Below, in pieces: positions 46,340 through 56,800 of a stretch of DNA of 64,000 bases. Source of the DNA: Phragmites australis (lineage: Eukaryota > Streptophyta > Magnoliopsida > Poales > Poaceae); assembly GCF_958298935.1 (NCBI RefSeq), contig NC_084933.1:30032334-30096333 (forward strand), given 5' to 3'. The number at the start of each line of letters is the position of its first letter. Positions within the stretch are counted from its first letter, which is position 1. The notes beneath the pieces were generated by a model. The model was not told where the DNA came from, did no database searches, and saw nothing but the letters and a program-made list of their open reading frames with translations. The position numbers were made by a program, and so were the translations under genes.

Positions 46340-48452
46340 ATGGATGCCGATGATCATGATCATAATACATCCATCGATCATGATTTTTTCTCCAAGGACA
46401 CACAAGGGATTACGGCCCCTTTGATATCAATGTTGCAGGTGATGATGGATCCAATGGTGAACCTCTGGTTGGTTCACATGCAGGTGAGGTTAGGCTCTAC
46501 AAGTGCACATGTATCAGTAAGCACTAGCTTTAAAAGATCAAGAGTCGGTACTTCCGAAGTTTGGCAATATTTTAAAAGGTTCTACAAAGAGGAAGATAGG
46601 GTAAGTGTGAGTATGCTAGGTGTTATATTTATAAACATGAATTATCTGCAAAACCCTCAGGTCGAACGGGACATTTGAAGAGGCACGCCGCAACTTGCAA
46701 GCGAAACAGTGGAGCAGCCATGAAGCAGACGATGTTGTAGTACAACCTCGATGACTCTCTTCGTCATTGGGAGTATGACTGAGTTATGATGCTTCATTGC
46801 AAGATCGGATCTACTACTCAACATCGGTGAGTCTCTTGAGTTTGAAAATTACATTAAGTAAGCTCATAATCCTAGGTTCATGCATGTTTCTAGACAGACA
46901 ACTAGTAGATATATGGTAAAATGTTATAATGTGTGTCGTAGCAAGGTTAAAGAAATGTTACAAACATGTATATTTTCAATTGCTTTGATCTCGGACATAT
47001 GGGCAGTCAGAGTTAGAAAGGATTAACTTAGTGTTGTTGCTCATTTTGTTAATAATGATTGTGAATTAGAAAAGAGAATAATAGGTTTCAGGTTGATTGA
47101 CAATGCTCATACTGGTGAAAATATTGCTGAAAAAATATCTCAAGTAGTTGAAGATTTTGGTCTCATAAATAGTTTATTTTCTATCATTTTAGATAATGCT
47201 GGTGCAAACTCTAGAGTCATGGACATTCTTACTCTATTATTTAGTACATATATTGAATCTTTCCTATTACATCAACGATGTGCTTATCATATTATCAATC
47301 TTATAGTAAAATCCGATTTGAAGAGTTTGTCGCAATACCTAGACAATTTTTGTACTGTAATATCTTTTGTAAACTTCTCTAACCAACGAATTGCAGTATA
47401 TAAGCAGTACTGTGTTGTAATGGGTGTGTGTCCATGTAAGTTTGTTGTGAACATGCTGGTAAGATAGAACTCTACTTTCTTGATGCTCAAAAATATTATA
47501 CCATATAAGAGCACATTTAATGTGTTTATTCAAACACATTATCATCAGCATAGGGTCAAACCTTACTCATGGAAGCGCATTGATATGTTGCCGAAAGGAT
47601 ACTAGAGTTTTTTTAATTTTTCATGATTTAATTGTGATTTTATCTAGAGTTTATTATCCAACATCTTGTCTAGTAGTGCATAATATTGTTGAAATTGCTA
47701 CTCATTTAAACATGTATGAAAATGACAATCTTCTAATAGATTTTGTAGTTCCTATAAAATCTAAAATTTTAAAGTATTGGAAAGAAATTCCTTTGCTATA
47801 TACATTTACCTTTATTTTAAATCCTAAGCTAAAATCACCAGTTTCTAAGAGTTCTCACAATTCTAGGTGATATTCTTGGCCATAACTATTCTACTTATTA
47901 TACTAATGTCCGTTCTAAATTATGTTTATAGTAAATACGAAACAAACTATACTGGAGTTCGCCTGCAACAACCTCCATTATCACCCACAATAAGTAAGAA
48001 AACGACAACGTGGGGAAAATTATTTGGTGGAGGTTCTTCGTCAAGAAGCTCAGACTCTTTGTCACGATCGTCTACAACTACGAGCGTTGTAATTCTAACA
48101 TTTGGAGGGGAGCTAACTACCTTCATCGGTAGCCATGTTATCAGCCATGAACAAGAAAATTTCAACAGACTGCAATAGTAGCATGAGCACAAGACGAATT
48201 ATCTAGTGCATTCACTGTTAGCACGAGATTTGTTAATGGTTCTAGTATCTTCAGTTTTTTTTAGGTTGCCTTAAGTCTTACTGGAAGGATAATCGAAGAG
48301 AGAAGAAGAAATCTCACAAGTGAGATGGTAGAAATACTCACTATAGTAAAAGACTGGGAACAAGCTGAAGCGCGAATGCGACACACTGCAGAGAACACTG
48401 AGCTTCAAGCTTCATTTGAAAATTTGTATCTAGATGTTGATGAGAAAGTGTA
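46340..48452 (+). pseudogene. hAT transposase (BED-zf / DUF4413 / hATC type), heavily mutated
   Basis: The ATG at 46340 precedes a damaged BED finger (GTSEVWQYFKRFYKEED, later HLKRHAATCKRN in another frame). The catalytic part includes CIFSIALISDIWAVRV, then FRLIDNAHTGENIAEKIS, IILDNAGANSRVMD and HQRCAYHIINLIVKS. Downstream come VILSRVYYPTSCLVVHNIVE and KILKYWKEIPLLYTFTFI. The C-terminal dimerisation segment is at about 48270-48452: GRIIEERRRNLTSEMVEILT, then IVKDWEQAEARMRHTAE. Several frameshifts and stops exclude function. Confidence 0.88.
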
Positions 48453-48743
48453 ATTTTAAATTTTTTGAGCTAGGTTATACTCTTTTTTCTTTGCTATAAA
48501 GGTTTTTAATGAGACAACCTATCAATAAAGCTCAATTTTAGAATTAATTATGTCTCCTTATTATTTCTGATTTTTTTATGATTTTTCTTTATTTCTTTCG
48601 AAAGCAACGCGGGACCCGTCACCCACATCTCATCCTGGTATATAAATAGACACTATCTGTCCATGCCAAACTTCCATTGATCCAAACTCCAAAGCTACTT
48701 GCCCACTTTAACAAATCAATTCTAAATTTCCAATTTTTCATTC

Positions 48744-48923
48744 ATGGATCTCGAAAACTCGCATGCTTGGTCATGTGTGTGGCAACATTTTGAGAAGGTC
48801 TTTAAAGAAATTAATAAGGAATATGTAAGATTTGCTAAGTGTAATATATGTAACAATGAATTAGGTGCTAGGTTTACAAATGAAACGGGGTACTTAAGGA
48901 AGCATGTAAAATATTGTAAGTAA
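48744..48923 (+). CDS. Stand-alone BED zinc-finger ORF (59 aa) inside the hAT element
   Basis: The ATG at 48744 encodes MDLENSHAWSCVWQHFEKVF and then an intact BED-type finger with CNIC (the two Cys pairs) and HVKYC, stopping at TAA 48921-48923. An upstream TATATAAATAGA (about 48640) could serve as promoter. The DNA after the stop (48969-49040) resembles the tail following the full transposase (48475-48545): both share CTCTTTTTTCTTT and, with small changes, AACGAGGCAACCAATCAATA. This suggests a second, internally deleted hAT unit keeping only the N-terminal DNA-binding finger. Expression is unknown. Confidence 0.55.
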   Translation: MDLENSHAWSCVWQHFEKVFKEINKEYVRFAKCNICNNELGARFTNETGYLRKHVKYCK

Positions 48924-49526
48924 AATTATGGGGTTTCTAATAAACCATATAATTTTCGAAGCATAGCTATATATTGCACTCTTTTTTCTTTTAGTAGAAA
49001 GATTTTAACGAGGCAACCAATCAATAACTCTCATTTTATTTATTTTCTATATTTTCTGATTTTTTTTAGAATTTTGTAACTATTATTTTTTATATTTTTC
49101 CTATTTTTAAGTGTTGTTGGGCCAGCGTGCCATGCCGACGGGTCGAACATGCCTCCACCGTGCCCGCTGGCCTGCTGGTGTGTAGCCATGCCGCCGGGCC
49201 GCCCCTGCACCATGCCTCCGCCAGGCCGCCTATGCCTCTAGGGTGGCAGGCCAGCTATGCCGCCGGGCCGCAATCGTGCCCGGGCTGGCCCGACACGATA
49301 CATTGGATGACGGGCCGTACCGTGGACCGAGGGGGTGGCACGCAAGCTGGCATGACATGGTCTGTAACAGTAGCTGGGTCGATCGGGCCTGTGCCGAGCT
49401 AGCTCAAAAGACCCATTTGGTCATCTCTGGAAGATACTACTCTTGACATCAACCCGGTCCACTCTGCCACAACCCACAACCCACAACATCATACATCAGC
49501 AAAGGAAGGTGTGTTTGGTTCACCAC

Positions 49527-50280
49527 TAGGGCTGGATAACAAGCTTGCTCGACTCGTTATGACTCGACTTGACTCGTTTGGCTTATTATGTTAACGAGCT
49601 AGCTAGCTTGTTATCTAAACGAGTAGAAAAACTAGCTCGGTTCGGTTTATTGAGCTCACGAGCTAGCTCGTTTGGCTCTTGAACAGCTCGTTATTAGGAT
49701 AAAAAGAATGTAAACATCCACTGAAAAATACATCGATAAAATCATACAATAATAATAATGACATCTATAAGCATAATACTTCTTTGCATGGCTTAATCAG
49801 AGGTATAATTGCTGTGAGCTGAATCTCTTCTGAATCTTTTTCAAACCCATATGCAGCACAACAACATACATATCCACTTATATATGTTCTGCTATTGGAA
49901 CAAAATATTCCTAAAAAATATATAAACAACGTTCTCCATACATTCGTCTACAGATGCAGAGCCTAAAGGAATGATCAATGAAAAAAGATAAAAGATAAGA
50001 GCTGCATCGTAACGAGGAGTTAACCAATAGAAAGCCAAGTAGGCTGACGAGGAGCCTCTCCATCGAGGATGAAGATGAACAATGAGTAAACTGATGATCA
50101 CAATGAAAAAAAGTGATATAATATAGACGATAGCCCTAGCTCGTTTGGCTCGCGAGCAGCTCACGAGCTGGCTCGAGCCAACTCTTTATCTAAACGAGCT
50201 AAAACTCTAGCTCAACTCGTTAGATTTTAGAATGAGCCGAGCCAACAGCTCGCGAGCTTTGAGCTTTTCGTCTAGTCTTA
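49527..50280. mobile_element. Non-autonomous hAT element (754 bp) with 8-bp target duplication
   Basis: TTCACCAC is present on both sides (49519-49526 and 50281-50288). The left end TAGGGCTGGATAACAAGCT and the reverse complement of the right end, TAAGACTAGACGAAAAGCT, are related. GAGCTAGCTCG and CTCGCGAGC repeats crowd both ends. No transposase is encoded. Confidence 0.88.
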
Positions 50281-50288
50281 TTCACCAC

Positions 50289-50940
50289 TTCGTCATACGA
50301 GTTTCAGTAGAGCGTTAGGTTAGCCAAGTGTAAGTAGGCTGAACGGGGTTATATTTGTTAGAAAGAAGAGTGTTTCATTGGTTATATTTATCTAGATAGA
50401 CTGTCCTGAGTTTTTATTTGATTGACTGAATCTAAGGTCGTATAAGTAGATGTAAAAGATGAGATTATGATTGGTTGCTCGTATAAAGATAATTTCGTGA
50501 CATTGACAAATAAACTTATTTACATGATTAGATATAGAAGTTTATATTTACCAAACTAGACTATGAAGTAAAGCTTTTCAAATCAAGATAAAAAAATATA
50601 TTTATATCTATAGATCAGACTAAAATAATAAATATAAACAAATATGTTTCTTTAATTATCCACGTCCACCAAATCAAACCGGGACAAATTCGAACACCCA
50701 AACTACACAACCGACCACGCACGCAGTTGCACGGACAAGGAGAGAGGGAAAATCCGCGGAAAACAGGGGTGAAACAGTAAAAACCCGCGAAAAGTCGCCG
50801 ATTGGCGCGTCGGTCGCGCTCCTCGCTCCTGCCGGCAACCGCAACACGAAGCGGGCGTGGTGCGCGGTGCGGGAGGCGAGGATCGAGGGCAACGTGGCGC
50901 GGAACGCACGCGAGGCGCCTGCCTTTGCTTCCCCTTCCCG
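50289..50940. other. Upstream region of the RGP locus
   Basis: AT-rich to about 50690, then GC-rich approaching the TATA box. No element or gene was recognised. Confidence 0.45.
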
Positions 50941-50951
50941 CGGAGGCGTGC

Positions 50952-50957
50952 TATAAA
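50952..50957 (+). promoter_or_regulatory. TATA box of the small-ORF/RGP locus
   Basis: TATAAA within GTGCTATAAAGGGAG, 33 bp before the ATG at 50985. The usual spacing to the transcription start (about 30 bp) places that start within a few bases of the first AUG. Confidence 0.75.
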
Positions 50958-50984
50958 GGGAGCGCGAGATCCAGATCTGGGCCG

Positions 50985-52003
50985 ATGCGACCTCCCTCGC
51001 TGCTCTCCCTCACCCTCGACTCCGCGCTCCTCCGAATCGCCCACATCGCCGACCTCTCCCAACTCCCCGACCACCTCGTCGTCGACCTCTTCCGTGTAGG
51101 TACCCCCGCACCGTTTCCGGCCTCCGCCTGCCTCAAATCTGTTTCGCTACTACCGGTTACTGCTGCTGCCACTGCTCGGCGTGAACGTTTATGTTTTCAG
51201 CGGTGTTAAATTAATCTTGGCTTGTTTGTCTGCTGGTCTTGACATTATGCTGTTTGATCTGTTCTGGTTTACCTGTCATGCGTTTGCACGGTTGATAAAT
51301 GTTGTCGAATTATGGAGAAATGGTTCGCGTCAGTTGTTTTATGATCACACACGGTGTAGAAAGTAGTCAAATGTGGTGATGTGTAATTAATTTTTATGAT
51401 ATTTGTTCGGTTTGATGCTACATTGATCTTGTTAATGTGACCCAAAAAACGAATCTATGGTCAATTGGTCATGAAAGAGTTGATCATTATGAACTTTGGT
51501 GTTGGGGGAAGGAGTAGTGGATGCCTTATGTTGTCCTGATCAGATGATCCGCAAGCAGTAGAGTCATGATTTGGTAATTTGAAACTGGGGATTTTAGGAA
51601 TTTTAATACCGAGTTTATGAGGGAGATGGGATAATTTCTATGCCAAGGATTTAAGATGCCCCAAAAGTTAATGTATGAGATGTTCTCTTCTGTCTGCCTT
51701 TTGGTTGAAGCAATGGCAATATTTGCACGCTTATTGATGTGTTGGTATTCTGTTCTTGCATTTTGATGGCAGAGAACCCTGAGTGCTGGTAAGCTGACAG
51801 AGAAAGTTCTGAAGTTGTTTCTAGCAACCGGCTGTGAGGAAATCATCTTGGCTGTCCAATTGCTAAACATTAAGCAGCTACTCGTACCTGTCATTCCCAC
51901 AAGTGCGTCTGCCTTTTACCCTTTGCACATTCAATTAATATGCCACATCAGCTTTTGTTTTTGACACATCTGCTTATTTGCAGGGTGCTCTGAGAGGTTC
52001 TAG
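50985..52003 (+). CDS. Spliced 86-aa conserved-looking ORF directly upstream of the RGP gene
   Basis: Three exons, 50985-51095, 51773-51902 and 51984-52003, join in phase with GT..AG borders. The product starts MRPPSLLSLTLDSALLRIAH, continues LSQLPDHLVVDLFRRTLSAG then KLTEKVLKLFLATG, and ends PVIPTRCSERF. It is rich in Leu, probably all-helical, and faintly recalls the head of plant F-box/RNI-like proteins; I cannot name it. The tight splicing, phase keeping and non-random composition argue for a real protein. It stops 38 nt before the RGP ATG, and no promoter-like sequence separates them. The whole ORF contains no ATG other than its own. The start context (C at -3, C at +4) is weak. Alternatively it is the leader of the RGP mRNA acting as an upstream ORF. 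Confidence 0.7.
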
Positions 52004-52041
52004 ACCTGCAGGCGCTTAGATCATTCTAATTACCTCAGAAG

Positions 52042-53088
52042 ATGGCTTTGGAAATTCAGGACAGTGAGGTTGACATTGTGATCGCAGCACTCCAGCCCAA
52101 CCTGATCACCTTCTTTGAGGCATGGCGGCCATTTTTCTCTCATTTCCACGTCATTGTTGTCAAAGATCCTGACTTGGCAGAGGATCTTCAAATCCCTTCA
52201 GGTTTTGATCTCAAGGTTTACACGAAGTCAGACATTAACGGAGTGCTTGGTGCCACGTCCATCAACTTCTCTGGCCATTCATGCCGTTACTTTGGGTATC
52301 TTGTCTCACGCAAGAAGTATGTGATTTCAATTGATGATAATTGCCTCCCAGCGAAGGACAATGGCGGGTTGACTGTTGATGCTGTTGCACAGCACATGGC
52401 CAATTTGAAGACACCTGCTACACCTTTCTTTTTCAACACGCTCTATGATCCATTCCGGAAAGGGGCTGATTTTGTTCGTGGTTACCCATTTAGCTTGCGT
52501 GAAGGGGTCGAATGCATGCTCTCATGTGGGCTGTGGCTGCATAACGCAGACTATGACCCAATGACTCATGTTGTGAAGAGAAACCAACGCAACACAACCT
52601 ATGTGGATGCTGTGATGACAGTCCCACTTGGTGCAATGATGCCTGTGAGTGGGATAAATGTTGCATTCAACCGTGAGGTGCTGGGGCCTGTTATGTTCCC
52701 AGGCCTGCGGCTACGCAAGGAAGGGAAGCACAGATGGGATACCCTTGAAGACGTATGGAATGGCTTGTGTGCCAAAGCGGTGTGCGACCGCTTGGGGTAT
52801 GGTGTGAAGACTGGACTGCCTTACGTGATGAGAAGTGATGCAGAAGCAGGGAAAGCTCTGGAGAGCGTGAAAGAATGGGAAGGGGTGAAAGTCATGGACG
52901 ACGTTCTTCCGTTCTTCCAGTCACTCAAGCTATCAAGGACTGCGGTTACTGTTGAAGACTGTGTTAGGGAGCTAGCGAGCATTGTCCGGGAGAAATTAGG
53001 ACCGCAGAATGCAATCTTCACCAAAGCAGCCGATGCCATGGTGGAATGGACCAACCTATGGAAATCTCATGGAGCTCAGAATGCCTAG
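52042..53088 (+). CDS. UAM2: Class-2 reversibly glycosylated polypeptide / UDP-arabinopyranose mutase-like protein (348 aa)
   Basis: A single uninterrupted exon from the ATG at 52042 (A at -3, G at +4, strong context) to TAG. RGP/UAM proteins convert UDP-arabinopyranose to UDP-arabinofuranose for cell-wall arabinan and arabinoxylan synthesis and sit on the cytosolic face of the Golgi. Here: VDIVIAALQPNLITFFEAWR at the N-terminus, SIDDN at 96-100 where the catalytic members have the DDD acidic triplet, and GADFVRGYPFSLREG at 141-155 containing the self-glycosylated arginine region. NTTYVDAVMTVPLGAMMPVS and LGYGVKTGLPYVMRSD follow. The sequence is of the RGP5/rice-UAM2 class, which as I recall lacks detectable mutase activity and may be a partner subunit; the symbol is assigned on that basis. 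A possible poly(A) signal AATAAA is at 53434-53439. Confidence 0.93.
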   Translation: MALEIQDSEVDIVIAALQPNLITFFEAWRPFFSHFHVIVVKDPDLAEDLQIPSGFDLKVYTKSDINGVLGATSINFSGHSCRYFGYLVSRKKYVISIDDNCLPAKDNGGLTVDAVAQHMANLKTPATPFFFNTLYDPFRKGADFVRGYPFSLREGVECMLSCGLWLHNADYDPMTHVVKRNQRNTTYVDAVMTVPLGAMMPVSGINVAFNREVLGPVMFPGLRLRKEGKHRWDTLEDVWNGLCAKAVCDRLGYGVKTGLPYVMRSDAEAGKALESVKEWEGVKVMDDVLPFFQSLKLSRTAVTVEDCVRELASIVREKLGPQNAIFTKAADAMVEWTNLWKSHGAQNA

Positions 53089-53850
53089 TTTGGAGTTTGG
53101 GTGTTTCCTATAAAAGATCTATAATTGCTTGGAAAACTTGTTTTCAGTTTTAAAATTTCCTTGTGGAACTCATGAAGCTGAAACAACATTCCTGTATGCA
53201 GGGAATTTAGCATCGAGTAATGAACCCTTCAGTGTGTAAGCTCAAGAACCGTGTAACGATCAAAAACACCTGTGATTTGCAATGAGTATTTTGTTGCACA
53301 CATTCTTTTGTCAATGTTATTTTTATCCATGTCTTTCTGCAACGGAATGTAATGAAGTAGCTGCCTTGAGCAGCCGCTGTCTCAATAATATCAGTCACTT
53401 TCCGTGTCCACCAGATCTCTGCGCTTAAACCTCAATAAAGTCAGGTAGATATCGGAGGATTGAAACATGGCAACAAACGAAATTTAGTACCCGTATTTCT
53501 TAATAACCAGCCGCATCAGGATATTATTACCAGCATACCCAGAAGTACACCTAGCAAAATTTTACAAGCACAATATGCAACAAAATAGGTCTACATGAGT
53601 AATTTTGTAACTGAGAGACGTCTAATTTACAACTTCACTAGCATACTAGTAATATATAAATAACCCTTTTTGCATCCTGCACCGGAACGTTGAGCCTTCT
53701 CCCGATAAAAGAGGGATCAGGCACAACATGCAGTCTGGTGCTCATGAGAAATTACGGTACAACAGAAGCAGAAAAGGAGAAAGAAAAGGACACCTTTTCC
53801 TCTAGGGCAAACATATACAACTTGAGAGGAAAATACATGACAGATCGAAA

Positions 53851-56800
53851 TCACAAGACAGTGTTGATGTGCAATGCTTTCAGCAATGAGGTGGCCATTT
53901 GTTTGACCAACACTTGTTGACCGCCACGTTGCCCACCCCTACGTTCTTCAATGAGGTTTTGTAGCTTTTGGGGAAGGTCATTCTCTACTATGAGCTGCTT
54001 TGGTCGAGGATGGTGCTCATAGACAACCTGGAAAAGTTCCATAAGTTCAAATTCTACATAAGGACAAGAAACAATTCATTGACATATTGACCTCAAAATG
54101 GACTATTTGATAATTGTCAGTTAGCACTCGATTTGTATAACCATTATTACTAAACCAAAAAAAAAAAGACTAATGGGCAAACCTTTATGAGTTTTAGCAG
54201 AGTCAAGCGGGCAATAGCTTCTCGATGGTCAAGTCTTGCAATAAGCAATGTTGTCAAACCATTGGTGGCCATTGCTGTATTTATCCGAGAAGATTTCCTG
54301 CAATAGACATTGAATACAATGTATGTATTAGTACTCTGTAGCATGATAGTAGCTAATCAAGAAATGTCACCCTGTACTCTTACGTGATTATCTTCAAGAA
54401 AGCATCCAATATATGGACAAAATATTGTTCTGGGCAGTCTTGGAAAAACTTGACTAATTTTTGAATGGCCTCTTTCTTCAACAACACTTGTTCTACTTTT
54501 CTGTGATCATTATCATGAGCCAAGCAAACAGCAATAGAATCTAATGCAGTGCATGCCCATGCATCATCCTCCAACAGATTTAAGTACACATCCAGCCCTC
54601 CATGAGCCCTCAACTGCTCTCTAGAGTTGCGAGAAGCATGAGCCATATCACACAGCAAAGGCAAGGCATACTGCCTTAGCGGTGAGTCTGACATGACAAA
54701 ATTCATCAAGTGAGGGATGATCCCGTTTTCAGCTGCTTGTTCCTGTCTTCTTTTATTAATCTTGCAAAGGTTGAACAAAGCATTGAGGACCTAGAGACAG
54801 AAAGGAAGAGGCAGTTATGATGCGATCAGAAAATCTTGCAACAGAAGGCAATGTCTACATGGTTGTAACTGAAAAACAAAGGATCATGTTTTACTTAATA
54901 GCACGAGTTTTCAAATCAGAGTGTCAGACAGTACCCCTAAAAAAAGGTGCACAACTACAAACACATTGTCATCTTGCAGACAATGCTGTTCTGTCGGCTA
55001 CAACCAAACAGTCCAGTAAGATGGTTCCTACTGTAATTTTGAGCATGCTATATCTAATGCACACTGCTATAATAAGACATCAAATTGAGCATAGTACAGG
55101 TACTTTGTTCATCTAGGCATAATCCCACAAGACCCTCTGACTCAGGAGCAGTAGGCCATGACTCCAGCCAGTATAGAACATGGACCATAACTAAATTTCA
55201 AAATTATTGACAGCTAATTTTTCACCATGTAAAAAGGAAAAGAACACGCTGAAACGCTAGTTAGTGGGATTTTTCTTCCCTACTAAGTATGTCTAAATAC
55301 AAATCTTTAAAAGAAATTGCGCACCTCGCTATGTATTTGATAAACTAGAGCTCCATCACGAAGTTCAAGAATTGGTATCAGATGCTTGATTGCATCTGTG
55401 CGTTGAAGTGTCTCTAGACAATTAGGATCACCTGATAAATGATTAATGCACCTAAGAATCTGCACAAAAAGGATAAATCGTTCCAGACAGAAACAGAAAA
55501 CAAGAACAATTAGTCGCCTGACCAAGTAGATAGAAGAAACAATCATTAAAATGATTTAGGCTTTACCTTAAGAAGAATAGGAGGTTCTATCCTGTTGAAC
55601 ATCTGGAAAAGCCGTGCAGGAAGGCTTTGGCTAGACATTAGAGATTTTACCACGGTGTCTGCCTGTGCAAATTCCAAAAGAAGATCCGCCACTTTCTCAA
55701 GGTATTCATGTGCCACATCCGCGCTCATGGAAGAGAACATCTGAGCTAATGGACCAGATGATGTTGTACTTCCTGGTCTTAAATTGAGCACTCCTGATCC
55801 AGATAACACACCAGATGCTGTCTGTGATGCAGCTCCAGATGTCGATGTTCCTTCATTAGAAGCTGTTGCACCCGCCGATGGTGCATATTTCATACTTTGA
55901 ACTCTATTTGAAGCTTTTACACTAGAGTCAAGATGACCATTTCCCTGTCTAGAGACCTCTGCATGAAATTAAATGACCAATTTATATTAGCACATAAAGA
56001 GGGGTTATATCATATAGCATCAAACGTTTCCTCGCTACATATTTTTCGTAAAAAGTGGATGATTCCTTCGTACTACAAAATCTACCTAGGGTTCACACAT
56101 GACTGTTAATGTGATACACATAGACATAGTGCAGTTATTTGTAGATAATGTCTCTGGTGATTTATATAAGCAAAACTTAAGACTGTGAGACCTAATTTAT
56201 CTTTTTAAAATACTGGGCAGGCTTACAAACTCGGCAGCAGGCAAATAATTGAAGCAAGGTACTCAAGTGATACAACAGATGCGAACAGAACTGTCAGTAA
56301 CTGTTCCTCTGCTATGGTCTTGGACTGAAATGCTGTAGGTCTACAAACCCTGGAGAGTTCTTTGATGTCTCTTCTGGTCTTTCCTTTTTATTTGGTCAGT
56401 AAGTGGAGTGTGTGTGCTTTCTAGTTAACTTGTGCACCACATCATGCTGAACAAGTTGGATAGTTGCACCATGAACTCTGTTTTGCTTGATCCCAATTCC
56501 CAATAATGGAAACAGGGAGCTATTCCCTTTTTTTTTGTTTTGATAGGAGAACTATTCCTTGCTGTTCCTCCGCTATGTTCTTGGACTGAAATGCTGTAGG
56601 TCTATAAACCCTGGAGAGTTCTTTGATGTCTCTTCTAGTCTTTCCTTTTTATTTGGTCAGTAAGTGGAGTGCATGTGCTTTCTAGTTAACTTGTGCACCA
56701 CATCACGCTGAACAAGTTGGATAGTGGCACCATGAGCTCTTTTGCTTGATCCTAATAATCGAAATAGGGAGCTATTCCCTTTTTTGTTTTGATAGGGGAA

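Larger units (their letters stand above)
42389..49429 (+). mobile_element. hAT transposon, interrupted by a Harbinger element
   Basis: GAAGATAC flanks both sides (42381-42388 and 49430-49437), an 8-bp target duplication. The left end TAACGATGTCTAAATG (interrupted by the Harbinger insertion at TAA) resembles the reverse complement of the right end, CAGAGATGACCAAATG, in 11 of 16 positions. GGCCCGGCACG-type subterminal repeats occur near both ends (45830-45930 and 49110-49400). A decayed hAT transposase lies between them. Without the nested insert the element is about 3.7 kb. Confidence 0.8.
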
